Assembly (NCBI RefSeq): GCF_003072505.1
Contig: NZ_NTGB01000001.1
Location: 880,820 to 944,819, forward strand
DNA: 64,000 nt
Reading direction: 5' to 3'
DNA from: Polynucleobacter rarus
Lineage (GTDB): Bacteria; Pseudomonadota; Gammaproteobacteria; Burkholderiales; Burkholderiaceae
Positions 47,216-56,070 of this stretch are shown piece after piece (positions within the stretch are counted from its first letter, which is position 1; each line of letters begins with the position of its first letter). The translations under genes and the position numbers were made by a program. The notes under the pieces are model-generated. The model searched no databases and was not told where the DNA came from. It saw only the letters and a list, made by a program, of their open reading frames with translations.

Positions 47216-47297
47216 TGAGGAGTTTTAAGCAAAACCTTAATTTGTTTTAATAGATTAAGAATTATTTAACCTAGTTTTAATGTTTTAGGAGAATTAA

Positions 47298-48713
47298 ATG
47301 AGTAAAGCAGTTGCAGATGTTTTAAAGCTTGTAAAAGACAAAGAAATCACTTTTGTTGATTTCCGTTTTACAGATACCAAAGGTAAAGAGCAGCACGTCT
47401 CCGTTCCTGTTTCAGTATTTGATGAAGATAAATTTGAAAGTGGTCATGCTTTTGATGGTTCATCTATTGCTGGCTGGAAAGGTATTGAAGCATCTGACAT
47501 GTTGTTGATGCCAGATCCGACTACTGCTTACATTGATCCATTTTATGAAGAGCCTACCCTTGTTTTAACATGTGATGTAGTTGAGCCTTCAGATGGTAAA
47601 GGTTACGACCGTGACCCACGTTCTATTGCTAAACGTTGTGAAGCATACTTAAAGAGCACTGGTTTAGGTGATACAGCTTACTTTGGTCCAGAGCCAGAAT
47701 TCTTTATTTTTGATGGCGTTCAGTGGAATACTGATATGCAAGGTTCTTTCGTTAAGATTCAATCTGAAGAGGCTCCATGGTCATCTGGCTTGGAAATCGA
47801 AGGTGGTAATACTGGTCATCGTCCAGGTAAAAAAGGCGGTTATTTCCCAGTTGCTCCATTAGATACATTCCAAGATATGCGTTCTGAAATGTGTTTAATT
47901 TTAGAATCAGTTGGTATTCCTGTTGAAGTGCATCACCACGAAGTTGCTGGTCAAGGTCAAAACGAATTAGGTACAAAATTTAGTACTTTAGTACAACGTG
48001 CTGACTGGACAATCCTCCAGAAATACATTGTTCATAACGTTGCTCATCAGTACGGCAAAACTGCAACATTCATGCCAAAACCAGTAGTTGGTGATAACGG
48101 TTCAGGTATGCACGTTCACCAGTCAGTTTGGAAAGATGGTATCAATCTTTTTGCTGGTAATGGTTATGCTGGCTTGTCTGAGTTTGCTTTGTATTACATC
48201 GGCGGCATCATCAAGCATGCACGTGCATTGAATGCAATTACAAACCCAGGAACAAACTCATATAAGCGTTTAGTGCCTGGTTTTGAAGCTCCAGTGAAAC
48301 TTGCTTACTCTGCTCGTAACCGTTCTGCTTCAATTCGTATCCCTTACGTATCTAATCCTAAGGGTCGTCGTATTGAAACACGTTTCCCAGATCCACTTGC
48401 AAACCCATACTTGGCTTTCTCAGCATTGTTGATGGCTGGTCTTGACGGCGTTCAAAACAAGATTCATCCAGGTGAAGCAGCTGATAAAAACTTGTATGAT
48501 TTGCCACCTGAAGAAGATGCATTAATCCCAACGGTTTGTAGCAGTTTGGATCAAGCTTTAGAGCATCTTGATAAGGATCGCGAGTTCTTAACGCGTGGTG
48601 GTGTTTTCACTGACTCAATGATTGATGCTTATATTGCCCTCAAAATGGAAGAAGTCACACGTTTCCGTATGACGACTCATCCAATTGAGTTTGAAATGTA
48701 TTATTCACTCTAA
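47298..48713 (+). CDS. glnA: Glutamine synthetase type I
   Basis: Makes glutamine from glutamate and ammonia; central to nitrogen assimilation. The 471 residues include the N-terminal beta-grasp ([19 protein letters not shown]), the metal and glutamate sites ([29 protein letters not shown] in parts), the ATP site ([16 protein letters not shown]) and the adenylylation loop NLYDLPPEE with Tyr400, so control by GlnE is likely. The ATG has AGGAG upstream. Followed by ntrBC. Confidence 0.98.
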   Translation: MSKAVADVLKLVKDKEITFVDFRFTDTKGKEQHVSVPVSVFDEDKFESGHAFDGSSIAGWKGIEASDMLLMPDPTTAYIDPFYEEPTLVLTCDVVEPSDGKGYDRDPRSIAKRCEAYLKSTGLGDTAYFGPEPEFFIFDGVQWNTDMQGSFVKIQSEEAPWSSGLEIEGGNTGHRPGKKGGYFPVAPLDTFQDMRSEMCLILESVGIPVEVHHHEVAGQGQNELGTKFSTLVQRADWTILQKYIVHNVAHQYGKTATFMPKPVVGDNGSGMHVHQSVWKDGINLFAGNGYAGLSEFALYYIGGIIKHARALNAITNPGTNSYKRLVPGFEAPVKLAYSARNRSASIRIPYVSNPKGRRIETRFPDPLANPYLAFSALLMAGLDGVQNKIHPGEAADKNLYDLPPEEDALIPTVCSSLDQALEHLDKDREFLTRGGVFTDSMIDAYIALKMEEVTRFRMTTHPIEFEMYYSL

Positions 48714-48731
48714 TTTAAGAAATAAGCGCCC

Positions 48732-49871
48732 ATGCGCATGATACCGACTAGGGCAGCTTCGGCTGCCCTTTTTAATCCTCAAGAGGCACTCGATCAGATG
48801 CCAAACTCGGTACTTATCGTTGATAAGAGTACCTTAGCTGTCATTTATGCGAATACGGCAGCTGAAGTCTTTTTTAAATCTTCGAGAAAGTCATTTGTAG
48901 GGTGTGAATTGAGAGATTTGTTTGGTGATGATGGGCCATTTTATGAATCCCTCGAGTTATTTCAAAGAACAGGAATTACGCAGCGCGTTGATATTTTGTT
49001 AGGTGTTGGTTCCCTTCGTTTAGATCAAAAGGAATGTAAGGCTTACCTCATCCTTTCGAATTTAGAAGGTGCAGATTTATTTTTAATGGAATGGTTTGAA
49101 ATTGATCAACGCAATAAGAGTGCTCTGGAAGAACGTTTAATGATGCAAGCAAGGGCAAATAAAGATTTAATGAGAAATTTAGCCCATGAAATTAAAAATC
49201 CCTTGGGTGGGATTAAGGGCGCTGCGCAGTTGCTAGATTACGAATTACCAGATCCTTCCTTAAAAGAATATACCAAGGTAATGATTAAAGAGGTTGACCG
49301 CTTACAACTCTTGGTTGAACGCCTCTTGGCACCACAAAAAAAGCAAAAGCAAGTTAGCGAAGTCAATATTCATGAGGTTTTAGAGCGAGTTCGCAGCGTT
49401 GTGCTTGCCGAGTTTCCGAAAGGCTTAAACATTACTCGTTTCTATGACGTTAGTATGCCGGACTTTGTGGGTGATAAAGAATTATTGATTCAAGCCGTTT
49501 TGAATATTGTGCACAATGCAGCTCAAATACTTGAAGATCGTATAAAAGAAGGTGATGCGTTGATACAGCTTCAAACGAGTATTTCAAGAAATATTACGAT
49601 TGCAAAAAAACGTTTTAAGCTCGCTCTTAATATTCATGTCATTGACAACGGACCGGGAATACCCCCTGAGATCATTGATCATGTTTTTCTACCTTTAGTG
49701 TCTGGGAGAGCCTCTGGCAGTGGTTTGGGTCTGACTCTTGCCCAGTCATTTGTGCAGATGCACGGAGGGTTTATTAGCGTTCAAAGTGTTCCTGGTAAGA
49801 CGGAATTTCATATACAAATTCCGTATACCTCTGCAGATTTCATAACAAGTATTGATTCAAGGAGTTCATAA
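48732..49871 (+). CDS. glnL: Nitrogen regulation sensor kinase/phosphatase NtrB
   Basis: Soluble histidine kinase that phosphorylates NtrC under nitrogen limitation and dephosphorylates it with PII. A PAS domain (NSVLIVDKSTLAVIYANTAAEVFF), HisKA box NLAHEIKNPLGGIKGAAQLL with H152, and an ATPase domain (NIVHNAAQ, IDNGPGIPPE, GSGLGLTLAQSF). The first ATG, 48732, lies upstream of an intrinsic terminator encoded in codons 7-14; an ATG at 48798 (MPNSVLIVD) would avoid it but begins right at the PAS domain. Neither has a strong ribosome site. The stop overlaps the ntrC start by one base. Confidence 0.93.
   Translation: MRMIPTRAASAALFNPQEALDQMPNSVLIVDKSTLAVIYANTAAEVFFKSSRKSFVGCELRDLFGDDGPFYESLELFQRTGITQRVDILLGVGSLRLDQKECKAYLILSNLEGADLFLMEWFEIDQRNKSALEERLMMQARANKDLMRNLAHEIKNPLGGIKGAAQLLDYELPDPSLKEYTKVMIKEVDRLQLLVERLLAPQKKQKQVSEVNIHEVLERVRSVVLAEFPKGLNITRFYDVSMPDFVGDKELLIQAVLNIVHNAAQILEDRIKEGDALIQLQTSISRNITIAKKRFKLALNIHVIDNGPGIPPEIIDHVFLPLVSGRASGSGLGLTLAQSFVQMHGGFISVQSVPGKTEFHIQIPYTSADFITSIDSRSS
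48750..48773 (+). terminator. Intrinsic terminator between glnA and the ntrB core
   Basis: A perfect 8-bp GC-rich stem (AGGGCAGC / GCTGCCCT) with a TTCG tetraloop is followed by five T residues. It lies 37 bp after the glnA stop and inside the first codons of the ntrB frame. In E. coli a terminator separates glnA from glnLG so that glutamine synthetase far exceeds the regulators; the same logic fits here. Confidence 0.85.
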
Positions 49872-51361
49872 TGAGAGCGGTCTGGATTGTAGATGATGAT
49901 CAATCTATACGTTGGGTTTTAGAAAAGTCTTTAGCAAGAGAAGGAATTCCCTTTAAAAGTTTTTCTAACCCAGATGATGTTTTAGATCTATTAGAAAAAG
50001 AAAAGCCCCAAGTCATTATTTCAGATATTCGTATGCCTAAGGGTAGTGGTATCACTTTGCTTCAACAGATAAAACAGGACTTTCCTAAGATTCCAGTCAT
50101 CATCATGACTGCCTTCTCTGATATGGAGTCAGCTGTTTCTGCATTTCAAGGTGGTGCATTTGAATATATTACGAAGCCCTTTGATATTGGTGAAGTGATT
50201 GCTCTCATCACGCGTGCGGTCAATGAAAGTATTAGTTTAGAAGTGGTTAAAACGCAATTTGCTCCTAATATGGTAGCAAGCAGTTCCATGCCAACCGAAC
50301 TGATTGGACAAGCACCTTCGATGCAAGAGATTTTCAGAGCAGTTGGCCGACTTGCTCAGTCCAATGCCAGTATTTTGATTACGGGTGAATCTGGCACTGG
50401 TAAAGAATTAGTTGCCAGAGCATTACATCGCCACGGTGATCGTTCTTCCGCACCCTTTATTGAATTTAATTTAGCAAAAATTTCAAAAGATTCAATTGAA
50501 GCTGAGTTATTTGGATACGAGCGTGGGGCATTTGCCAATGCAGCAACCATGAAGCGGGGTTGTTTTGAACAAGCAGATGGTGGTACTCTGTTTTTGGATG
50601 AGGTAGGGGATTTGCCGCTTGAATTGCAGGGCACTTTACTACGACTAATTGAAGATGGTCGATTTCACCGAATTGGTGGTCAGCAAGAACTGAAGTGTAA
50701 TGTCCGATTTATTGCCTCTAGTTTTAAAAATTTAGAGGCCTTAGTTGCCAGCGGTCAGTTTAGAGAAGACTTGTTTCATCGACTTAATGTGATCCGCCTT
50801 CGTTTGCCAGCTTTACGCGAAAGAAAAGAGGATATTCCAATTTTGACGCAACATTTTTTAATGATGAGTGCTCGAGAATTAAATGTAAAACCGAAGATTT
50901 TAAATCCCTTAACTTTAGATATTCTTTCCATGATGCAACTTCCTGGAAACGTTCGTGAGCTACAAAATATTTGTCACCGTTTAACAGTGATGGTTTCTGC
51001 TCAAGAAATTATGCCAAAAGACCTTCCAAAGGATTTTCATCAATTTACTCCAACAAATTCCTCAGTCAATTCATTAGACTATGTCAATCCTGAAAACATT
51101 ATTCCTGTAGCAGCGATTCCTAAACAAGTGATTCAACCGAGTAGCTCTTCATCCTGGGAAAGTGGCTTAAAGACGGTAGCAAAAAAAATGTTAGAGGCAA
51201 ATAACGAAGGTATTTATCAAGAGTTATTGAATAAATTTGAAAAATCCTTGATTGAAACTGCGCTTGAAGTTACCAGAGGCAGAAAAGTAGAGGCAGCGGA
51301 GCGTTTAGGGATTGGTCGCAATACCATTACTCGCAAGGTTCAAGAATTAAATATCCTTTAG
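49871..51361 (+). CDS. glnG: Nitrogen response regulator NtrC with altered GAFTGA loop
   Basis: Activator of nitrogen-assimilation genes. Receiver domain with phospho-acceptor D52 (SDIRMP), AAA+ domain with Walker A GESGTGKE (172-179), Walker B GGTLFLDEVGD and arginine-finger FREDLFHRLNV, and a C-terminal Fis-type helix-turn-helix (AAERLGIGRNTITRKVQEL). The sigma-54 contact loop, normally GAFTGA, reads GAFANA at residues 219-224. Loss of the threonine and the second glycine normally abolishes sigma-54 activation. The rest of the ATPase looks intact. 496 residues; follows ntrB with a one-base overlap. Confidence 0.95.
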   Translation: MRAVWIVDDDQSIRWVLEKSLAREGIPFKSFSNPDDVLDLLEKEKPQVIISDIRMPKGSGITLLQQIKQDFPKIPVIIMTAFSDMESAVSAFQGGAFEYITKPFDIGEVIALITRAVNESISLEVVKTQFAPNMVASSSMPTELIGQAPSMQEIFRAVGRLAQSNASILITGESGTGKELVARALHRHGDRSSAPFIEFNLAKISKDSIEAELFGYERGAFANAATMKRGCFEQADGGTLFLDEVGDLPLELQGTLLRLIEDGRFHRIGGQQELKCNVRFIASSFKNLEALVASGQFREDLFHRLNVIRLRLPALRERKEDIPILTQHFLMMSARELNVKPKILNPLTLDILSMMQLPGNVRELQNICHRLTVMVSAQEIMPKDLPKDFHQFTPTNSSVNSLDYVNPENIIPVAAIPKQVIQPSSSSSWESGLKTVAKKMLEANNEGIYQELLNKFEKSLIETALEVTRGRKVEAAERLGIGRNTITRKVQELNIL

Positions 51362-51424
51362 TATCAATATTTTTTGCCGAAAATACCTGTTTGTAACTCG
51401 GTAAATGATGATTGGTTTATGAGT

Positions 51425-51457
51425 GAAAAATTACCGCCTTTAGTGCGGTAATTTTTT
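51425..51457. terminator. Bidirectional intrinsic terminator between ntrC and xth
   Basis: AAAAATTACCGC and GCGGTAATTTTT form a perfect 12-bp stem around a 7-nt loop, with A-run on the left and T-run on the right. It serves the plus-strand ntrC transcript and the convergent minus-strand xth transcript. A second partial copy of the right arm, CGTAATTTTTT, follows at about 51462. Confidence 0.9.
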
Positions 51458-51493
51458 GAGCCGTAATTTTTTATTGTCCGAGTCGTAAATTGA

Positions 51494-52336
51494 CTACTGG
51501 TTGATAGTAATGATTACTGGAGCATGATCTGACGGTTGTTCCCATGTTCTAGGTATCTTATCAATGGTACAAGCAAGGGCTTTTTCTTTTAAGGCCGGAC
51601 TGATTAAGATATGGTCTATTCGCATACCAGCATTTCGGCGAAATCCCATCATACGATAGTCCCACCAACTAAAAGATTTCGGAGCTTGATCAAACAGTCG
51701 GTAACTATCGATCAGTCCCATTGCTTCCATATTAAAAAAGTATTTTCGCTCTTCATCGGATACTAAGTTTTGACCAACCCATGCTGCAGGATCGTGTACA
51801 TCTTGATCTTTTGGAGCAATGTTATAGTCGCCAACGAGTAATAGTCTGTCGTAAGCATTTAATTGGCTCTGTAAATAATTCTGTAGTGCTTCCAACCAGC
51901 TTAATTTATAACTAAATTTCTCTGACCCAACAGCTTGACCATTGGGGAAATATCCGCAGATAAATCGTAAAGGTTGAGTGTTTTTTAAATGAATTGTGGC
52001 AGCAATTAACCTCTGTTGCTCATCAACGAATCCAGGGATATTTTTTTGAAAATCTAAGAACGCAGTCTCAGGGTTTTGTGTGACGAGTGAGAGTGCTTCT
52101 TTACGGACTAGAACAGCAACTCCATTATAGGTTTTTTGACCTGCAACAAGACTGTAATAACCGGCTTTCTCTAACTCATCAAACGGAAACTTATCCTCAG
52201 TCAACTTCAGTTCTTGTAGTCCAATAATATCAATCGCTTCGTTTTTTGCCGCCTGTTGGGCAAGCCAATTTAAAAGATGAGGAAGTCTCACCTTGATGGA
52301 GTTCACATTCCAAGTAGCAATTCGGTATTGGTTCAA
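51494..52336 (-). CDS. xth: Exodeoxyribonuclease III (AP endonuclease)
   Basis: Repairs abasic sites and 3' blocking groups. Motifs of the exonuclease III/APE1 family: TWNVNSIKVRLPHLLNWL, GLQELKL with the metal-binding glutamate, LLVGDYNIAPKDQDVHDP and the terminal SDHAPVIITI with the catalytic Asp-His. Length is 280 residues. It overlaps the prlC end by 4 bp and lies last in a minus-strand group with folD. Confidence 0.95.
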   Translation of the reverse strand: MNQYRIATWNVNSIKVRLPHLLNWLAQQAAKNEAIDIIGLQELKLTEDKFPFDELEKAGYYSLVAGQKTYNGVAVLVRKEALSLVTQNPETAFLDFQKNIPGFVDEQQRLIAATIHLKNTQPLRFICGYFPNGQAVGSEKFSYKLSWLEALQNYLQSQLNAYDRLLLVGDYNIAPKDQDVHDPAAWVGQNLVSDEERKYFFNMEAMGLIDSYRLFDQAPKSFSWWDYRMMGFRRNAGMRIDHILISPALKEKALACTIDKIPRTWEQPSDHAPVIITINQ

Positions 52337-54444
52337 CGTGGTAATCCTTCATTCAAGGCAAGCAAACCGCCGTGTCGCAGTAGGGCATCAATTGAGGGTG
52401 CTCTACCCCTAAAGGCGGCAAAGGACTCTGTTGCAGAACGACTTCCACCAACTTCTAAAATTTCATGGCGGTAACGAATGCCGACTTCAGAATTTAACAC
52501 CGAGCCAACAGTTGATGCTTGCTCTTCAAAGGCTGCAAAGGCATCAGCTGATAAAACCTCAGCCCATTTGTAACTATAGTAGCCAGCTGCATATCCACCA
52601 GAAAAAATATGGCTAAAAGTATTTGGCCAACGCGATAAATCTGATTGTGGCATTACATGTATCCTCGCGTTGATCTCTTTGGCTAAGGCTAAGATATCAG
52701 AGGCTTGTTGCTTGTTTGGTTCAAAGGACGCGTGCAATTCCCAGTCAAATATCGCAAACACCATTTGTCTGAGTGTGAATAAACCATTTTGAAAGTTTTT
52801 AGCAGCATTCATTTTGGCAAATAAATCTTTTGGTAATTTTTCACCTGTTTGAACATGCTTTGAAAGTTTTGAGATAACCTCATAATCCCAACAGAAATTT
52901 TCCATAAACTGGCTAGGTAATTCAACGGCATCCCACTCAACCCCGTTAATACCCGATACGCCAAGCGTATCAACTTTTGTCAACATATGATGGAGCCCAT
53001 GACCAAATTCATGGAAGAGGGTAATCACATCATCATGCGAGATCGTCGCAGGTTTAAATACCCCATCTGCTAATTTTAAAGGAGCTGGAAAATTGCAGAC
53101 TAAATAAGCAATCGGAGTTTGAATTACACCATTACTCAGCAGTTTACGACCTCTGGCATCATCCATCCATGCACCGCCACGCTTACCAGCTCTAGCATAA
53201 GCATCTAAATAAAAGTAGGCAACAATTTCTCCATGCTCATTGCGCACTTGAAAGGATTTAACATCTTCATGCCATTTGGGTAGGTCAAACGCTTCTATCT
53301 TAATTTGTAAAACCGTTTCAATTACATTAAAAAGTCCAGCTAAAACTTGATCAATTGGGAAGTATTGTTTGACTTCATTTTCAGAAAATAAATACTTTTC
53401 TTCTTTCAAAGCCTCTGAAACAAAAGCAACATCCCATGGCTCTAAGGACTCTATGTTCAATTTTGATTTGGCAAACGCCGATAATTCTTCGAGGTCTAAT
53501 AGCGCCTTCGGATGGGCTCTGGTGGCAAACTCACTTAAGAACTTTCTAACCTGATCAACATCTTGCGCCATCTTTGGAACTAGACTTAATGCAGCGTAGC
53601 TTGGGTAGCCAAGAAGTTGAGCTTCTTCTTGCCGTAAGCTCAATATTTTTAACATTAATTGAGTGTTATCCCATTCGGCTTTTCCTTGGCCATACTCAGG
53701 ACCTAATTCTGAAGCCCTTGTGACATAGGCTTGATAAAGTGTTTGCCGAAGGGGACGGTTTTGAGCGAGCTGTTGTACTGGAAAATAAGAGGGAAATTTA
53801 AGACTAAAGGCCCATCCTTCGAAGCCTTTCTCAGTTGCAAACTCCTTGGCTGCAGCTAAAATATCCTCTGGTAAGCCAGCAAGCTCATCCTTGTTTGTGA
53901 CGACATGGATAAATTGATCCGTTGCATCTAACACGTGATCAGAAAATTCCTTAGAAGCATTTGCTTGATTCTCCGAATTTTTGGCAAATATAGGTTTCAA
54001 ATTATCGGCTAACTCTGCACCACCTAATTGGAAATCTCGAATGGTATTGTTGATACTTTTTTGTTGCGCCATGCTGAGTGTCGGCCACTCAGAGGAGTTT
54101 TTGAGATTTTTAACTTTTTCAAAGATATTTAAATTTTGTGAGAAGTAACTACTAAACGCCGTTACCTCTGGGATCATGGCAGCGTGAGCAGTTCGTAACT
54201 CAGGTGAATCAATAACACTGGTTAAATGGTTTACAACCCCCCATGCACGCCCCAGAGATTCGTTCACATCTTCCAATGGTTCAATCAAATTCGCCCAGCT
54301 TGGAACATCTTGAAGATTTTCGATTTCTTTTAAAACCTGATAGGCATTGGTAAGTAGGGTATTGATCGCTGGCTGAATATGCTCAGGTAGGATTTGATTA
54401 TAGGCAGGTACATCCCGCCCAATTGATAATAACGGGTTGTGCAT
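52333..54444 (-). CDS. prlC: Oligopeptidase A (M3 family)
   Basis: Zinc oligopeptidase that clears signal peptides and short peptides in the cytoplasm. The zinc site is HEFGHGLHHML, with the third ligand glutamate downstream (DAVELPSQFMENF). C-terminal SGGYAAGYYSYKWAEVLSAD is characteristic. Length of 703 residues is near E. coli PrlC (680). 5 bp lie between folD and its start, and its stop overlaps the xth start by 4 bp. Confidence 0.95.
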   Translation of the reverse strand: MHNPLLSIGRDVPAYNQILPEHIQPAINTLLTNAYQVLKEIENLQDVPSWANLIEPLEDVNESLGRAWGVVNHLTSVIDSPELRTAHAAMIPEVTAFSSYFSQNLNIFEKVKNLKNSSEWPTLSMAQQKSINNTIRDFQLGGAELADNLKPIFAKNSENQANASKEFSDHVLDATDQFIHVVTNKDELAGLPEDILAAAKEFATEKGFEGWAFSLKFPSYFPVQQLAQNRPLRQTLYQAYVTRASELGPEYGQGKAEWDNTQLMLKILSLRQEEAQLLGYPSYAALSLVPKMAQDVDQVRKFLSEFATRAHPKALLDLEELSAFAKSKLNIESLEPWDVAFVSEALKEEKYLFSENEVKQYFPIDQVLAGLFNVIETVLQIKIEAFDLPKWHEDVKSFQVRNEHGEIVAYFYLDAYARAGKRGGAWMDDARGRKLLSNGVIQTPIAYLVCNFPAPLKLADGVFKPATISHDDVITLFHEFGHGLHHMLTKVDTLGVSGINGVEWDAVELPSQFMENFCWDYEVISKLSKHVQTGEKLPKDLFAKMNAAKNFQNGLFTLRQMVFAIFDWELHASFEPNKQQASDILALAKEINARIHVMPQSDLSRWPNTFSHIFSGGYAAGYYSYKWAEVLSADAFAAFEEQASTVGSVLNSEVGIRYRHEILEVGGSRSATESFAAFRGRAPSIDALLRHGGLLALNEGLPR

Positions 54445-54449
54445 ATGGA

Positions 54450-55307
54450 TTATTTTTTCTGGTGAAAGTGTTGTGCTGCTTCAAGTGTATTTTGTAATAG
54501 CATGGTAATGGTCATGGGGCCGACTCCACCCGGTACAGGGCTGATCCAGTCAGCAACATATTTCACTTCATCATAATCAACGTCACCGCATAGCTTACCA
54601 TCCGGCAGACGATTGATGCCAACATCAATTACGACTGCTCCTGGCTTTACCATTTGTGCAAGAATCATTTTAGGTTTACCGGTAGCCACAACTAAAATAT
54701 CTGCTTCTCTGGTATGAGCGGATAAATCTTTGGTTTTACTATTACAAATAGTTACGGTTGCACCTGCTTGAAGAAGGAGCATTGCCATTGGCTTACCAAC
54801 GATATTCGATGCACCGACAATGACCGCTCTTGCCCCGCGAATTGGGTAATCAATACTCTCTAACATTTTCATACAACCATATGGTGTACAAGGAATAAAT
54901 AATGGTTTACCGGTCATTAAAGCCCCTGCATTCGCCACATGAAAGCCATCAACATCTTTTTCTGGATCAATGGACTCTAGAACAGCGTGAGAATCAATCT
55001 GAGAGGGGAGTGGTAACTGAACTAGGATGCCATGAATCGATGAATTATCGTTGAGCCCGTGAATCACAGAAAGTAATTCTTCTTGAGTCGCGTTTTCACT
55101 TAAGGAAATTAATTCCGAGTGAATGTTGGCATCGTGGCAAGCTTTGATTTTATTTCTAACGTAAATTTGACTAGCGGGATTGTTTCCTACTAAGACTACC
55201 GCTAATCCAGGCTTTGTTCCTTTAGCCGTTAAGATTGCAGAGTTGGTAGCAATTTGAGTACGAAGTTGTTTTGATAAGGCATTTCCATCTAAAATTTTTG
55301 CAGGCAT
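54450..55307 (-). CDS. folD: Bifunctional methylenetetrahydrofolate dehydrogenase/cyclohydrolase
   Basis: Interconverts one-carbon folates for purine and formyl-Met synthesis. Signatures: [14 protein letters not shown] with the catalytic lysine, [35 protein letters not shown] for the dinucleotide fold and [11 protein letters not shown] near the end. Length is 285 residues, standard. It follows the response regulator gene by 10 bp on the minus strand. Confidence 0.97.
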   Translation of the reverse strand: MPAKILDGNALSKQLRTQIATNSAILTAKGTKPGLAVVLVGNNPASQIYVRNKIKACHDANIHSELISLSENATQEELLSVIHGLNDNSSIHGILVQLPLPSQIDSHAVLESIDPEKDVDGFHVANAGALMTGKPLFIPCTPYGCMKMLESIDYPIRGARAVIVGASNIVGKPMAMLLLQAGATVTICNSKTKDLSAHTREADILVVATGKPKMILAQMVKPGAVVIDVGINRLPDGKLCGDVDYDEVKYVADWISPVPGGVGPMTITMLLQNTLEAAQHFHQKK

Positions 55308-55317
55308 ACTTTAATTA

Positions 55318-55950
55318 TTAAGAGGTTTTTTCAGACAGAGCCAATCGAAGTAAGTCAGCTACTGTATTTACATTTAACTTTTCCATGATGTTGGCTCGAT
55401 GTGCTTCCACTGTTTTGATAGAAATGGTTAAGTCATCGGCAATTTGCTTGTTCAATCTACCCGCCACGATTCTTTCTAAGACTTGTCTTTCTCGGCTGGT
55501 GAGTTTACTTAATAAGTTTTGATTATTCTTTTGTAAGTTTGCATTTTTATAAGAGGACCGAGCTTGAACCAACATTTTTTCAACTAAGGTGTGTAACTCG
55601 TTTTCATTGAAAGGTTTTTCAATGAAATCAATGGCACCTTTTTTCATGGTTGAAACTGCCATCGTCACATCGCCGTGTCCAGTAATGAATGCGATTGGCA
55701 TCGGAATCGACTCTGCCAATAAATGTTCTTGTAATTCTAGGCCTGACATTCCGGGCATTCGGACGTCAAGGATGGCACAAGAGGTGACTTCTCTTTCGTT
55801 ACCAATGACTGTTTGTAAAAAACGTTCGGCACTGCCAAAACATTTAACAAAATATCCATTGCTTTCTAGTAACCAGCTAAGGGAGTCGCGAACGGCTTCA
55901 TCATCATCTACTACATAAATGATTTCTCGAGATTTTTCATTTGTTGGCAT
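55318..55950 (-). CDS. FixJ/LuxR-type response regulator
   Basis: Receiver domain (VVDDDEAVRDSLSWLLES; phospho-acceptor in ILDVRMPGMSGLE; lysine in FIEKPFNE) joined to a LuxR-type HTH (LTSRERQVLERIVAGRLNKQ, SIKTVEAHRANIMEKL). 210 residues, similar to FixJ/TtrR. It lies 120 bp downstream of the PAS sensor kinase on the same strand and is almost certainly its partner. Position next to the PDH operon suggests aceEF-lpd is a target, an inference. The 120-bp gap contains no other gene. Confidence 0.9.
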   Translation of the reverse strand: MPTNEKSREIIYVVDDDEAVRDSLSWLLESNGYFVKCFGSAERFLQTVIGNEREVTSCAILDVRMPGMSGLELQEHLLAESIPMPIAFITGHGDVTMAVSTMKKGAIDFIEKPFNENELHTLVEKMLVQARSSYKNANLQKNNQNLLSKLTSRERQVLERIVAGRLNKQIADDLTISIKTVEAHRANIMEKLNVNTVADLLRLALSEKTS

Positions 55951-56070
55951 ATTTATAGGATTTAAAGTAAATTTACCCTTAGTTTAAAACGATTTTCGAA
56001 ATTGGGTAGAAAAAATACCTACCTAGATGATTGACTTTACATAATTCAGCAAGATTTGTAACAAATAATA

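Noticed and set aside
47163-47297. Sigma-54 promoter upstream of glnA
   Set aside because: No GG-N10-GC arrangement could be found; the nearest candidates are spaced 8 or 15.
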